DNA of 56,635 bases from Akkermansia muciniphila (GCA_945898185.1 CAMDHP010000004.1:1-56635); one strand, 5' to 3'; positions 45,373 to 55,810 are shown, numbered from the stretch's first letter. Notes: a model not told the origin generated them from the letters alone. Program-made: numbers and translations.

Positions 45373-47226
45373 ATGATCTTCATCCGTCTTTTCCCGATTC
45401 GCGCAGTATTGATGTCCGCTCTCTTGACCACGTTTTCGATGGGATCGGCCGTCGAGGTGCGCGCTGCCGCACCCGTGATTGATCAGGTTTCTTCGCTTGA
45501 GACCGCCGCCGCCAAGGACGCGCGGTTGGGGTGGTGGCGCGAGGCCCGGTTCGGCATGTTCATCCACTGGGGCGTCTACTCGGCGCTGGCGGGCGAGTGG
45601 AAGGGGCAGCGGGTGGAAGGCTACTCGGAGCACATCCAGCGTCTCTGCAAAATCAAACGCGCCGACTATCTCGAGGAGGTGGTAAAGCCCTTTAATCCCG
45701 CCGCGTTCGACGCCGACGCGTGGGTGCGCACCGCGAAGGAGGCGGGCATGAGCTACATCGTGATCACAGCGCTGCACCACGACGGCGTGGCGATGTATGA
45801 CTCGAAGGTGGACGACTACAATGTCGTCAAAACCAGCCGTTTTGGGCGGGATCCGCTGCGCGAGTTAAAGGCCGCCTGCGACCGCGAGGGGATCAAGCTG
45901 GGTTTCTACTATTCCCACGCGATTGATTGGTCTTTGTCGGGCGATCCGCGTTACCCCGAACCGAACGGTCCCGAGCGCCGCCTGGCCTGCGTGGAACGGA
46001 AGGCGTTGCCGCAGATTTTGGAGCTGATTGAAAACTACCGCCCCGCGTTGCTGTGGGGCGATACGCCGCATCTGAATCCCAAGGAACTGAACGAGCGCAT
46101 CCTCCTCGCCGTGCGAAAGGCGGATCCCAATTTGATCGTGAACGGCCGTCTCGCTGGCGCGACGCATGGCGACTACCTGACCACTGCCGACCGTCCGGCG
46201 GAGTTCGGCCTGATGCGCGGACCTGACGAGCGCGATTGGGAGGCCATTCCCACCACCAACGAATCCTACGGCTTCCACGCTTTTGATAAGTCGCACAAGC
46301 CGCCGGCTCATTTCATCCAACTGCTGGCAAAGGCCGCCGCCCGCGGTGGAAACCTGCTCATGAATTTCGGTCCGCGCGGGGACGGCACTTTTGCGACTGA
46401 GGATCAGGCGATTTTGCAGACCTTGTCCGCGTGGTGGAAGGTCAACGGCGACTCCATTCGCGGCACAGAACGCACTCCCCTCGCGCCGCAAAGTTGGGGC
46501 GAATCCACCCTCAAGGGCAACCGCCTCTACCTCCATGTTTTTAACTGGCCTGCGGACGGTCGCCTGCTGATCGGTGGTCTCGATTCCGACCTTCTCCAAG
46601 CCACGCTTCTCGCCGCGCCGGGCGAAAAGTTGGGCGCCACCCGTCTTGGCCCCGACGTGGAAATCAAGCTCCCCGCGCGCGCGCCCGACTCCGCCGATTC
46701 CGTGGTCGCGCTCGATTTTGCCGACCGTCCCCAAGGTGGCGGGCCTCTCTTGGTGCAGCCGCGAATGGCCAACGATCTGAGCGTCTTCACCGCCGAACTG
46801 CAGCCTGCGCCGACGCCAAAAGGGTCCTGGAGACTGGGCAAGGGCACGTCGCTGACATCGCACGTGCAAGGCTGGAGCAAACCCGAATGCGCGGTGCTTT
46901 GGCAGGCGCGTTTGGCAGAGGCGGGCACCTTTGACGTGATCGCCCGTTACGACGCCCCCGACGCAAAAGGAAAAACCCAAGTTGATACCATCGGAGGAAA
47001 AATGGCCACGACCAGCTCGCTCACTTTTGGTGGCGAGGTGCTCGTCTCGCTCGGCACGCAAACCCTGCGCGGGCAGGTCTCGGAAGCGGGGCTCGATGTG
47101 GCGCTGCCTCTCGGGCGGGTCACGCTCGGTGCCGGGCCGCTTGAGATCAAAGTCGCCGCCGGGGCGATCACGGGCCAGGAGTTGATGCAGCTCAAAGGCG
47201 TGCGCCTGGTGCCCGTCTCACCGTAA
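45373..47226 (+). CDS. GH29-like alpha-L-fucosidase, signal peptide
   Basis: WWREARFGMFIHWGVYSALAGEW; YIVITALHHDGVAMYDS; GNLLMNFGPRGDG. Confidence 0.9.
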   Translation: MIFIRLFPIRAVLMSALLTTFSMGSAVEVRAAAPVIDQVSSLETAAAKDARLGWWREARFGMFIHWGVYSALAGEWKGQRVEGYSEHIQRLCKIKRADYLEEVVKPFNPAAFDADAWVRTAKEAGMSYIVITALHHDGVAMYDSKVDDYNVVKTSRFGRDPLRELKAACDREGIKLGFYYSHAIDWSLSGDPRYPEPNGPERRLACVERKALPQILELIENYRPALLWGDTPHLNPKELNERILLAVRKADPNLIVNGRLAGATHGDYLTTADRPAEFGLMRGPDERDWEAIPTTNESYGFHAFDKSHKPPAHFIQLLAKAAARGGNLLMNFGPRGDGTFATEDQAILQTLSAWWKVNGDSIRGTERTPLAPQSWGESTLKGNRLYLHVFNWPADGRLLIGGLDSDLLQATLLAAPGEKLGATRLGPDVEIKLPARAPDSADSVVALDFADRPQGGGPLLVQPRMANDLSVFTAELQPAPTPKGSWRLGKGTSLTSHVQGWSKPECAVLWQARLAEAGTFDVIARYDAPDAKGKTQVDTIGGKMATTSSLTFGGEVLVSLGTQTLRGQVSEAGLDVALPLGRVTLGAGPLEIKVAAGAITGQELMQLKGVRLVPVSP

Positions 47227-48636
47227 CTCGAGTTTGAGCACGGTTGCCAAGTCGTCCCAAATCTCAGGCGGCAGCGTCACGCACCAGACACCGGCTTCGC
47301 GGCGGAGTGAAAGGGCGCGGCGTTGCGGATCGGAAAGCATACGGGCGGTTGCGATCTCGTCGGTGATGCCCGGGAGTTTTACGATGCCGTCAGCCGGCCG
47401 ATCGAAAAGGTGAATGTAGAGGGTGCGGGGTGCGCGGGTGGAACGCCAGCCGCGCGGGAGCGGAACCTCAAGCGCCGGGGACGAGCTATCGGGAGCCAGA
47501 TTTTTTTCGGTGCCGTCATGGTGGATCTCTTGAAAAACCATTTCGCCGCCTTGTCCCGAATACGGTGAGGCGGAGGTGCCGTAGATCGCTTCGCCATTCA
47601 CCCTCAACCACGCGCCGACGGCGTGGAGGCGGTCCACGGAAGGAGCGGGGATAATGCCCTCGCCGGTGGGGCCGACGTTGATGAGGAAGTTGCCGCCCTT
47701 GCTGGCGACATCGACCAGACTGCGGACGATCATCGCGGGGGATTTCCAATTGTGGTTGTTCTTATCGTAGGCCCAGCGGTCGTTGAGGGTGAGGCAGGCC
47801 TCCCAGGGACGATGCAGACTCTCGGCCGGGATTTTCTGCTCGTGGATATCGTAGTCGCCGAGGCCGTTGCCGACGCGGGCGTTGATTAGGCACTTTGGCT
47901 GCAAGGCGAGGATGTGATCGCGAAGGGCGCGACTGTGTTCGGGCATGATTCCTTCCGGGGTGTCGAACCAGATCGCGCCGATCGGGCCGTATTGAGTCAG
48001 GAGCTCGCGCAGCTGCGGCTTGGCCTTCGTTTTGAGGTAGTCGTCCACCGCAGTTGGCGGGGGATTGGGGAAATCCCAGTCGTTGCAACGCCGCTTACCG
48101 ACCGGCACGCCGGGCAAGGTCCAGTCGCGACCGAGTGAATAGTAAACGCACAGGACGACGCCCTGCCGCTGGCATTCGTCCGCGATCTCGCGCAGCGGAT
48201 CACGACCAAAAACGGTAGCGTGCACCATGTCGTAACCGCTGGAAGGCGAGTCATACATCGCGAAGCCGTCGTGGTGTTTGGCGACATACACGATGTAGCC
48301 GAGGCCAGAGTCGCGCGCGAGTTTCACCCACTCGGCGGCGTTGAATTTCACCGGATTAAAGGTGGCGGCGAGTTGCTTGTAGTCGGCGAGCGGAATCCTG
48401 AATTCCTGCATCATGTGCGCGTCACGCTTTCCGGTTTTTCCCTGCCACTCGCAACCGGTGATGGAGTAGGGGCCCCAGTGGATGAACAGGCCGAGCCGGG
48501 CTTTTTCAAACCACTGCAAACGCGGCGGCTCGCCGGCGGATTCACCGTTAGCGGGAGCGGCGAAGGCGGCAGGCGGGCAAAACAAAGTGGCGAGCGGCAG
48601 GGTCATCAAAAACGGGTGGAGGCGGCGGGGTAGCAT
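47218..48636 (-). CDS. GH29-like alpha-L-fucosidase, signal peptide
   Basis: WFEKARLGLFIHWGPYSITGCEW; YIVYVAKHHDGFAMYDS; GNFLINVGPTGEG. Confidence 0.92.
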   Translation of the reverse strand: MLPRRLHPFLMTLPLATLFCPPAAFAAPANGESAGEPPRLQWFEKARLGLFIHWGPYSITGCEWQGKTGKRDAHMMQEFRIPLADYKQLAATFNPVKFNAAEWVKLARDSGLGYIVYVAKHHDGFAMYDSPSSGYDMVHATVFGRDPLREIADECQRQGVVLCVYYSLGRDWTLPGVPVGKRRCNDWDFPNPPPTAVDDYLKTKAKPQLRELLTQYGPIGAIWFDTPEGIMPEHSRALRDHILALQPKCLINARVGNGLGDYDIHEQKIPAESLHRPWEACLTLNDRWAYDKNNHNWKSPAMIVRSLVDVASKGGNFLINVGPTGEGIIPAPSVDRLHAVGAWLRVNGEAIYGTSASPYSGQGGEMVFQEIHHDGTEKNLAPDSSSPALEVPLPRGWRSTRAPRTLYIHLFDRPADGIVKLPGITDEIATARMLSDPQRRALSLRREAGVWCVTLPPEIWDDLATVLKLELR

Positions 48637-48683
48637 GTTTTGAAGCGAAGGAGAGGGGGCGTTTGGTGACGAAGAAAAAGGCG

Positions 48684-49451
48684 TCAGAGTGCGACCGGCG
48701 CTTCGGGCAAGGGGCCGATGAATTTGATCAGCAGGGGCGCCAGCATCTCGTCCCAGATCGCGTAGCCGGCGGACGAGAGATGGAGCTTATCGGGTCCCAA
48801 GCCGACCCAAGAGTCGCCATTGCGAATCATGCGCTCGCCGAGGTTGAGGCGGAACACGGTTTCGTTGTCGGCGTAGCCTTGGATGAGCTCGTTTACGGCC
48901 GTGACCAGCGCGGTGCGGCGCGCGGTGGGCAGCAGGTCCATGAGGATGATTTTGGCGGACGGAAACAGCGCGCGGGTCTTGTTCACGACCGCGAGAATGC
49001 CGGCGGCGGTCTCGGCGGCGGGGCCTCCGTTGTTGGTGCCGATCAGTATGACGGCCACCCTGGGCTGGATCGCTTTGAGGCCGGGATAATCGAGACGGAC
49101 AAGCACGTTTTGAACGTTGTCTCCCGGGATGCCGTAATTGAGCGCACGGCGCGGCGCCAAGTGTTTTTTCCAGAGCCCGCCGTCCCACGCGAAGGTGATC
49201 GAATCGCCGATAAAAATCAGGTCGCAAGCGCCCTTCATTGCGTCGGCCTTTTGCTGTTGGGCGGCGACCCAGAGGCCTGGCTTGTAGCGCGAGCCATTGG
49301 GCTCGGTGATCGCCGGGGTCGCGGGGGCGGTGGCTTCTGCCGGCTGAGCCCGGGCGTTTAGCGAAAGGGCAACGCACGAAAGAAACACAGCGCCTTTGGC
49401 GGCGGCAGACAGCCGCTGGCGCAGTGGGCGGGCGGCTCGGCGGGCGTTCAT
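48684..49451 (-). CDS. SGNH/GDSL hydrolase
   Basis: LIFIGDSITFAWDGG, VILIGTNNGG; start MNARRAARPL overlaps upstream stop. Confidence 0.88.
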   Translation of the reverse strand: MNARRAARPLRQRLSAAAKGAVFLSCVALSLNARAQPAEATAPATPAITEPNGSRYKPGLWVAAQQQKADAMKGACDLIFIGDSITFAWDGGLWKKHLAPRRALNYGIPGDNVQNVLVRLDYPGLKAIQPRVAVILIGTNNGGPAAETAAGILAVVNKTRALFPSAKIILMDLLPTARRTALVTAVNELIQGYADNETVFRLNLGERMIRNGDSWVGLGPDKLHLSSAGYAIWDEMLAPLLIKFIGPLPEAPVAL

Positions 49452-50356
49452 TTGGAGACGGCGGCCGCGGCGAGATTCATGCGGGCGGAGAGCGCGTCGG
49501 CGACGGTCTTGCCAAGTGTATCGTAGGCCTCGGGGGTCCAATGCGAAAAATCCTTGCGGCTAAGGGCGGTGGCGATGAGCGGAGCCATGACGGCGTGGGC
49601 GTCAATGACGGCCAAGCCCTCCTCCTTGGCCACGCGATCGGAGATGGGATTGGTGATGCGGCTGGCGTCGCCGGCCTCGTTTTCAAACACGGCGGCGTCT
49701 TTCCCCCAAGGGGTGGTGCGCACCCAGAAAACCTGTTTGGCGCCAGTGGCTTTGAGCCGGGTTATCACCTGATGGAGGCGCTCCTCGTAACCTTTGATGT
49801 TTCTGCCGTCGTGTATGCCGAAGTTCACTACGATAAAGTCCCACTTGTTGCTGCCGTTTTGGTTGAGCCAGACCTCGCCGAACTCGAGAAAGCGACCGGT
49901 GGGGCCGCAGTTGGCGGGTGCGCGGTGGACGTTGGCTTTGCCCTGCAAGGTTTGGCGCACGTTGGCGGTGTAGGCGCGGGAGATGGAGTCGCCGATGATG
50001 AGCACGCGGGGCAGGGCAGGGTCGTCTTTGACGTAGGCCCACGCATCGGCGGCGGCGTCGTAGGGTTTGGGGCCGAAGAGACCGATGAGGTAGTGGGGAA
50101 AATAGAAACCGCCCAGCTGGTCCTCCAAGGTGCGCAGCCAGACCTGTTCCTCGGCGCTGGCGGTTTGCACGCGGTCGACCCACTTCTGGTAGAGGGAGGG
50201 TTTTATTTTATCCGGATACTTGTTTTGCAGCTGGGCTTCCGAGGCGTTGCGCGGCTCGTGGGCCGGAATCGCGGCGGGCGCGGGTGGCTCGGCGGCGATG
50301 AGCAGGTGCGCGCCGAACAAGGCGAGCGAGCAAAGGAGGCGGCGGGGGAGGGACAT
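49448..50356 (-). CDS. SGNH hydrolase-like protein
   Basis: RVLIIGDSISRAY; VNFGIHDGRN. Confidence 0.85.
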   Translation of the reverse strand: MSLPRRLLCSLALFGAHLLIAAEPPAPAAIPAHEPRNASEAQLQNKYPDKIKPSLYQKWVDRVQTASAEEQVWLRTLEDQLGGFYFPHYLIGLFGPKPYDAAADAWAYVKDDPALPRVLIIGDSISRAYTANVRQTLQGKANVHRAPANCGPTGRFLEFGEVWLNQNGSNKWDFIVVNFGIHDGRNIKGYEERLHQVITRLKATGAKQVFWVRTTPWGKDAAVFENEAGDASRITNPISDRVAKEEGLAVIDAHAVMAPLIATALSRKDFSHWTPEAYDTLGKTVADALSARMNLAAAAVSK

Positions 50357-50390
50357 GGTATTTTTTTTGGGGGGGGGAAGTTAAGGGAGA

Positions 50391-51956
50391 TTAGTTTTTG
50401 CCCAGCTCCAAAATCTGGCCGGCGGCGCGGAGGCGGGTTTGCAGCTCGACGATCGGGACGAAGTGCACGGCGGTGCCGTCGCGGCTGGCCAGCGCGGCGG
50501 CGATGCCCGAGGCCTGGCCCGCGATCATGAATTGCGGCTCCATGCGAAAGGAAGCGAAGCCGATGGTGGAGGCACTGATGCAGACGGGCACGAGGAGATT
50601 CTGGCACTCGCTGTAACGCGGCAGCAGGGCGCGGTAAGGGATGTCCCACGGCTCCACCGGATGGCTCAGGTAGCCCTCCATGTAGATCTCGTCCGAGGCT
50701 CTGGGGAAATAGAACGTTTTGAGGGAGACCCACTGCACCTCGCGGATGTCGATGTTGTAACCGGCGAGCCCGATGCGGTCGAATTTGCGGAGGTTGGTCA
50801 TGAGGTCGTGCTGGGTGAGCACGTATTCGCCGAGCATGCGGCGGGCCTCGCGAATGTAGAGCTGGTGGGGCCATCCGCCGGTGTCGGTAAACTCGTCCTT
50901 GCAGAGCCCCCATTGGGCGTATTTGGCGCGAATGCCCTCGGGCACGGACGGATCATTTTGCAGGTAAAAAACGAGCCCGTGCGCCCAATCGAGATGCTGT
51001 TTCCAGATCTCCTTGCGGCGGGCGGGCGAGCCATCGGGGTAGTCTTGGTTGGCGCCGAGCAGGTTGAGCGAAAACGGGTATCCGGCATTGATGTCGGTCT
51101 TGCCGTTGGGCATCGGTTTTATGCCGAGTATGTTTTGGACCTTTTCGCCACCGACCTCGAAGCACCGGCGGATCAGCTCGTAGTCCTCGGGATTGTAGCC
51201 CTCGGGGCGAAGGATGGGCAGGCGGTTTTCGGGAACGTTGGTGAGGCAGAGCCGAAAGCAGTAACCCTGCATTTTACCGTCGCCGGAGCCGCTGGGGGCG
51301 AGGTCCGCCTCGGGAGTGATGTGGGGCAGGAGGCGGCCGTCTTTCCAGGGGGAGATTATGAAGTTAACCTGGTGATTGCTGCGCAGAATCTCGCGACGGC
51401 CGGCGAGGGATTCCTGGTAACGATCGCGCCCCTCGCGCCCGAAAGTGTAGGAGACACCGGCGGCCTTCATGAGGTCGCCTTCGTAGGTGGCGTCGATAAA
51501 CACCTTGGCGGTAAACACGCGACCATCGGTGGTTTTGACGGAGCGGATGCGGCCATCTATTTTGACGATGGACTCGAGAGTTTGGCCGAACTCCACCGTG
51601 ACTTTGTTCTCCTTGAGCATCGCCTTGAGGGTGTTTTCGGCGACGTGGGGCTCGAAGATCCAAGCGATATCTTTGCCGTAGTGCTGGCCGACGCGGCGGA
51701 AAAAGTCGAGGGAGAGGCCGCCGATGCATGCCTCCTGGCGATCCATATCGGTGCGGCCCAAGCCGCCGGAAAGCATGCCGCCGATGTGGGTGCCCGGCTC
51801 GAGCAGCACGACGGTGGCGCCCTGGCTGGCGGCGCCGATGGCAGCCATCGTGCCGCCAGCCGTGCCGCCATAGACGATGACATCAACTGGGGGTGTCTCG
51901 GCTTGGATCGTTGGGACCAGAAAAGCGACGAGGGAGGGAAGAATGAAATGAAGCAT
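50391..51956 (-). CDS. FAD-dependent oxidoreductase (secreted)
   Basis: VDVIVYGGTAGGTMAAIGAASQGATVVLLEPGTHIGGMLSGGLG; signal peptide. Confidence 0.9.
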   Translation of the reverse strand: MLHFILPSLVAFLVPTIQAETPPVDVIVYGGTAGGTMAAIGAASQGATVVLLEPGTHIGGMLSGGLGRTDMDRQEACIGGLSLDFFRRVGQHYGKDIAWIFEPHVAENTLKAMLKENKVTVEFGQTLESIVKIDGRIRSVKTTDGRVFTAKVFIDATYEGDLMKAAGVSYTFGREGRDRYQESLAGRREILRSNHQVNFIISPWKDGRLLPHITPEADLAPSGSGDGKMQGYCFRLCLTNVPENRLPILRPEGYNPEDYELIRRCFEVGGEKVQNILGIKPMPNGKTDINAGYPFSLNLLGANQDYPDGSPARRKEIWKQHLDWAHGLVFYLQNDPSVPEGIRAKYAQWGLCKDEFTDTGGWPHQLYIREARRMLGEYVLTQHDLMTNLRKFDRIGLAGYNIDIREVQWVSLKTFYFPRASDEIYMEGYLSHPVEPWDIPYRALLPRYSECQNLLVPVCISASTIGFASFRMEPQFMIAGQASGIAAALASRDGTAVHFVPIVELQTRLRAAGQILELGKN

Positions 51957-52305
51957 GGGGCGGTTGCGTAAAGGATGCGGATATCAGGCGTGGGGTGAAT
52001 TTTTGTGCGCCCGACTCGAGGAATTCAAGGCACTTTGACGAAGATAATGATGCTAATGTAACTATTACAATTAAATTCAGGGGCAATATTTGAAGGTGCA
52101 AAATATAGCACTAAATATGACATTAACTAATGATAGAAAGTATTTTATAAAATACATTAAGGATCATTATTTTCGGAAGACATTCCTCGATTCCGGCTAA
52201 ATGAATCCGATTTTAAACGATTGTAGTCGAAATGTCGTATTTTGCATCATTTTTGTTTGACATTGCAGAATATCGACCCCAGTCATTTTCATCTCCACCT
52301 ACCCT

Positions 52306-55300
52306 ATGAAAAAGCCAATCTCTGCTAGATTTCACTTCCGCGGCACCTTGTTTTCGGCCGTCGCGATGCTTTCGGGCGCTTTTGCAGCTCTGAGTTCGCA
52401 GGCTGCCACCCATACCTTTTCAGGCACCACCAGTGCGAACACGACTTGGAGCTCGGGCACGAGCTGGAATTCCAAGCCGGTTAGCTCTTTGACTTCCAAC
52501 CTCACTTTCAGCGGCACTTACGCCAGTGGAACCGTCGTAGCTACGGATAACGACATCGCGGGTAACTTCACCCTGAATGCGCTCTACGTTAATACAGCTG
52601 GGCCGGTGAGCGGCAACAGCTCACTCATTATCACGGGCAACCCCTTGGAGTTCGTCATCAATGGTGGCACCAACGCTACGATCACGCTCTCATCGACCGG
52701 GACGACCAGACCGTCATTCACCCTGAATAATGGCCTGATCCTGACCAACAATACCCGCATCGCTCAGGGCAGCGCGAGCGTCGCGGCCACCCTTGGGGGC
52801 GTGATCAGCGGGTCAGGCAATTTAAACAAGGGCGGAACGGGCTCGGTCACCCTCTCCAATAATGCCAGCACTTATTCCGGCGCTACGGTCATCGAGTCCG
52901 GCACTTTTTTGATCAATAAACTCGGCACGATTGGCAACCCCAGCTCACTCGGCTCTGGCGGCAATATCACTTTGGGATCGGCGAGCGGCAGCGGCGTTCT
53001 CCAATGGGTCGGCTCCAGCGAAACCTCTGACAAAGCGATCACCCTAGGCGGCTCCACGGGCAATGGCACTCTCACCGCCTCCCCCTCTGGCCAGACCTTG
53101 ACGATATCGGGGAACGTCCTCGGCGGCTCAAGCACCTCCAACCGCTCTCTTTTCGTGAATGGCGTGGGTAGCGTGATTCTCAACGGCACCGTCTCCAATG
53201 GCTCGGTCGCCAGCGGCGGCGTCATAACCGTCACCAAGAGCGCAGCCGGCTCTCTGACTCTTGCGGGCAACAACACTTACTCGGGCGGCACCAATCTGAA
53301 TGCCGGCACTGTGGTGCTCGCGCACGCCGCAGGCTTCGGCACCGGAGCGGTCACTTTGAACGGTGGCACCCTTTCGAATAACGGCAACCTGACCTTCAAT
53401 AACAACATCGTCCTCACCACCGGAAATGTAAGCACAGCCACCAGCACGACTCTCACTAGCGCGGGCGCTGTCTCGGGCGCCGCGGCCTTGGCCAAGTCTG
53501 GAGCTGGCACGCTGCTCCTCACCAACAGCAACAGCAGCTTCACTGGTGGAGTTTGGGTTCAGGCCGGATCAATCTACAGCACGGGCCTGGGCAATGCCTC
53601 CGCCGATAGCACCCTCGGCACGAACGGCACGATCAAGCTGGGCAACAACGCGACCGCAGGCACGCTCCGCTATATTGGCGCCGGCAATGAGACCTCGGAT
53701 AAAGTGATCGATCTCGCCGGCACCACAGGCGGCGGGACCATTACCGCCAACCAATCGGTGCTCACTCTGACGAGCAATCTAGCGATGTCAGGCGCCGGTG
53801 ATAAAACCCTCACGCTCGCTTCAAGCGGAGGCACTGCGGGTATCAATTTCAACGGGCTTTTGGCCAACGTGAACGGGGTTCTCAGCCTTCGTGTCAACGG
53901 CAGCGGCATCGGATTCTTTGCGCTTGGGAACAACACCAACTCCTTCACCGGCAGCGTAACCGTAGATGGTAATATCGTTAATAAATCGACGCGCCTCTCG
54001 GTGTCTGCGATCGGAAACAGCGGCGCAAACAGCGCTTTGGGGCAAAGCGGCACAATCAACCTGGGCAGCAGCGTGGCTGGCTCCCAAAACATCTTAGTCT
54101 ACACCGGCAGCGGGGAAACGACGGACAAAGTCATCAACCTAGGCGGATCCATCGGCAATGCTGGCCTCGAGCAGTTTGGCACTGGGCTGCTTAAGTTTAC
54201 ATCGGGTATCACCGTGACGGGTAGCGGCAACAAGACTCTCTACGCCGACCAATACGATGCGCTGGGCACCACTGAGTTTGCGGGAAGCATCCCTGATAGC
54301 GCCGCCGGAGCTACGTTGCTCAACAAAAATGGAAACGGCACCTTGGTTCTGTCGGCGTCCAACACCTTCACCGGTGGCACCATCGTAAAGGGCGGCACGC
54401 TCCAACTCAGCAGTGCCTCGGCCTTATCGAGCGGTAACGTATCATTCACCTCCGACGGCGTCGGCAGTGGCGTAATTAAACTGGCCTACGCGGGCAACGG
54501 CCCCGCACTCGGCAATCTTCTCGTGCAGGGAAATGCGACAATTGATCTGGGCACGACCGCCGACGCCTCCATCACCTTCGCGACCGCCAGCGGCTGGACT
54601 GCCGGCACCGTCTTGACCGTCTCCAACAGCGCGACCGGTAAGCTCTACATTGTTGACGGAACCGGGCTCGACCTCACTCAGGTCGTTTCACTCGAGACAC
54701 CCTTGGTCGCCGCGACCCGCGACTCTGTCACCGGCTTGATCAGCTTCGCTCAGGGCGATACTCAGGCTCCGGTTATCACCCTCAACGGCTCCGCCACCGT
54801 CTCGGTGAGCGCAGGCTCAAGTTACACCGATGCCGGGGCCACCGCCACGGATAACGTGGACGCGAGCGTTACCGTCACCACATCGGGCACGGTCGACACC
54901 GCCACTCCCGGCGTTTACACCGTCACCTACAACGCCATCGATGCTGCGGGCAACGCCGCCACGCCCGTCACCCGCGCCGTGACGGTGAGTGACACCACCG
55001 CTCCCGTAATCACCCTCACCGGCTCCGCTACCGCTTCGGTTGCCTGGGGTTCCTCTTACACCGACGCCGGGGCCACCGCCACGGATGACGTGGACTCGAG
55101 CGTCACCGTAAACAGCGGCGGCTCGGTCAATGCAAACAAACCCGGAACCTACACCCTCACCTACGACGCCACCGATGCTGCGGGCAACGTGGCCACTCAG
55201 GTTACACGCGCCGTCGCCGTATCGATCTCCAACCCCACCACCGTCGGTGCGGATGGCTATTCACCCGTCATGAAGTATGCCTTCGGCGCGAACAGCCCAA

Positions 55301-55569
55301 GCGATACCGTTCAGGCGCCGGTGACGAGCAGCACCGCCACAACGCTGTCGGTCACGGCAGTGGTCCGCACCAATGACGCGAATGTGGTCGTCACCGGTGA
55401 AGCGGTGACTGACCTAGCCAGCACCTGGGGCACTGGCGGCACGGTCACCGTGACCTCGGCCTCCGATCAATCGAACCTCCCAGCAAACTGCGCCCGCAAG
55501 GTCTTCACGGTGGATACCACGGGCGCGGCCAAGAAGTTCCTCCGCCTCAAAGTCGTAGGCACCTTCTAA
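52306..55569 (+). CDS. Autotransporter-associated beta-strand repeat protein with two DUF5011-like Ig domains
   Basis: Repeats LTLAGNNTYSGGTNLNAGTVVLAH, LVLSASNTFTGGTIVKGGTLQLSS; APVITLNGSATVSVSAGSSYTDAGATATDNVD twice; signal peptide. Confidence 0.9.
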   Translation: MKKPISARFHFRGTLFSAVAMLSGAFAALSSQAATHTFSGTTSANTTWSSGTSWNSKPVSSLTSNLTFSGTYASGTVVATDNDIAGNFTLNALYVNTAGPVSGNSSLIITGNPLEFVINGGTNATITLSSTGTTRPSFTLNNGLILTNNTRIAQGSASVAATLGGVISGSGNLNKGGTGSVTLSNNASTYSGATVIESGTFLINKLGTIGNPSSLGSGGNITLGSASGSGVLQWVGSSETSDKAITLGGSTGNGTLTASPSGQTLTISGNVLGGSSTSNRSLFVNGVGSVILNGTVSNGSVASGGVITVTKSAAGSLTLAGNNTYSGGTNLNAGTVVLAHAAGFGTGAVTLNGGTLSNNGNLTFNNNIVLTTGNVSTATSTTLTSAGAVSGAAALAKSGAGTLLLTNSNSSFTGGVWVQAGSIYSTGLGNASADSTLGTNGTIKLGNNATAGTLRYIGAGNETSDKVIDLAGTTGGGTITANQSVLTLTSNLAMSGAGDKTLTLASSGGTAGINFNGLLANVNGVLSLRVNGSGIGFFALGNNTNSFTGSVTVDGNIVNKSTRLSVSAIGNSGANSALGQSGTINLGSSVAGSQNILVYTGSGETTDKVINLGGSIGNAGLEQFGTGLLKFTSGITVTGSGNKTLYADQYDALGTTEFAGSIPDSAAGATLLNKNGNGTLVLSASNTFTGGTIVKGGTLQLSSASALSSGNVSFTSDGVGSGVIKLAYAGNGPALGNLLVQGNATIDLGTTADASITFATASGWTAGTVLTVSNSATGKLYIVDGTGLDLTQVVSLETPLVAATRDSVTGLISFAQGDTQAPVITLNGSATVSVSAGSSYTDAGATATDNVDASVTVTTSGTVDTATPGVYTVTYNAIDAAGNAATPVTRAVTVSDTTAPVITLTGSATASVAWGSSYTDAGATATDDVDSSVTVNSGGSVNANKPGTYTLTYDATDAAGNVATQVTRAVAVSISNPTTVGADGYSPVMKYAFGANSPSDTVQAPVTSSTATTLSVTAVVRTNDANVVVTGEAVTDLASTWGTGGTVTVTSASDQSNLPANCARKVFTVDTTGAAKKFLRLKVVGTF
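54766..55214 (+). repeat. Tandem DUF5011-like coding repeat (2 units)
   Basis: Near-identical nucleotide blocks (…TACACCGATGCCGGGGCCACCGCCACGGAT… / …TACACCGACGCCGGGGCCACCGCCACGGAT…). Confidence 0.8.
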
Positions 55570-55618
55570 GCCGGATTCGTTGTCACGAAGCACGGCCTTC
55601 TGGCTGCGCAACAAAAAA

Positions 55619-55650
55619 GCCGGGGTCGAAAGACCCCGGCTTTTTTGTTT
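55619..55650 (+). terminator. Rho-independent terminator
   Basis: GCCGGGGTC-GAAA-GACCCCGGC-TTTTTTG, preceded by AAAAAA so possibly bidirectional. Confidence 0.9.
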
Positions 55651-55810
55651 TTCATCCGGGCTGCAAGCCCTCTGGCGGATCTATTGGCGGAGGACCTGCC
55701 ACGGTTGCAGATGGGGAGCAGTTATCGTTCCGCACGACGTTCTAGATGCGCAGGAAGGCTTCGCCGACTGCACCGGAGCAGTCGGCTGCCAGAGCAGTCA
55801 GGGCAATCGG

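Noticed and set aside
50439-51971. 510 aa + strand ORF antisense to FAD oxidoreductase
   Set aside because: Mirror frame of a well-supported CDS
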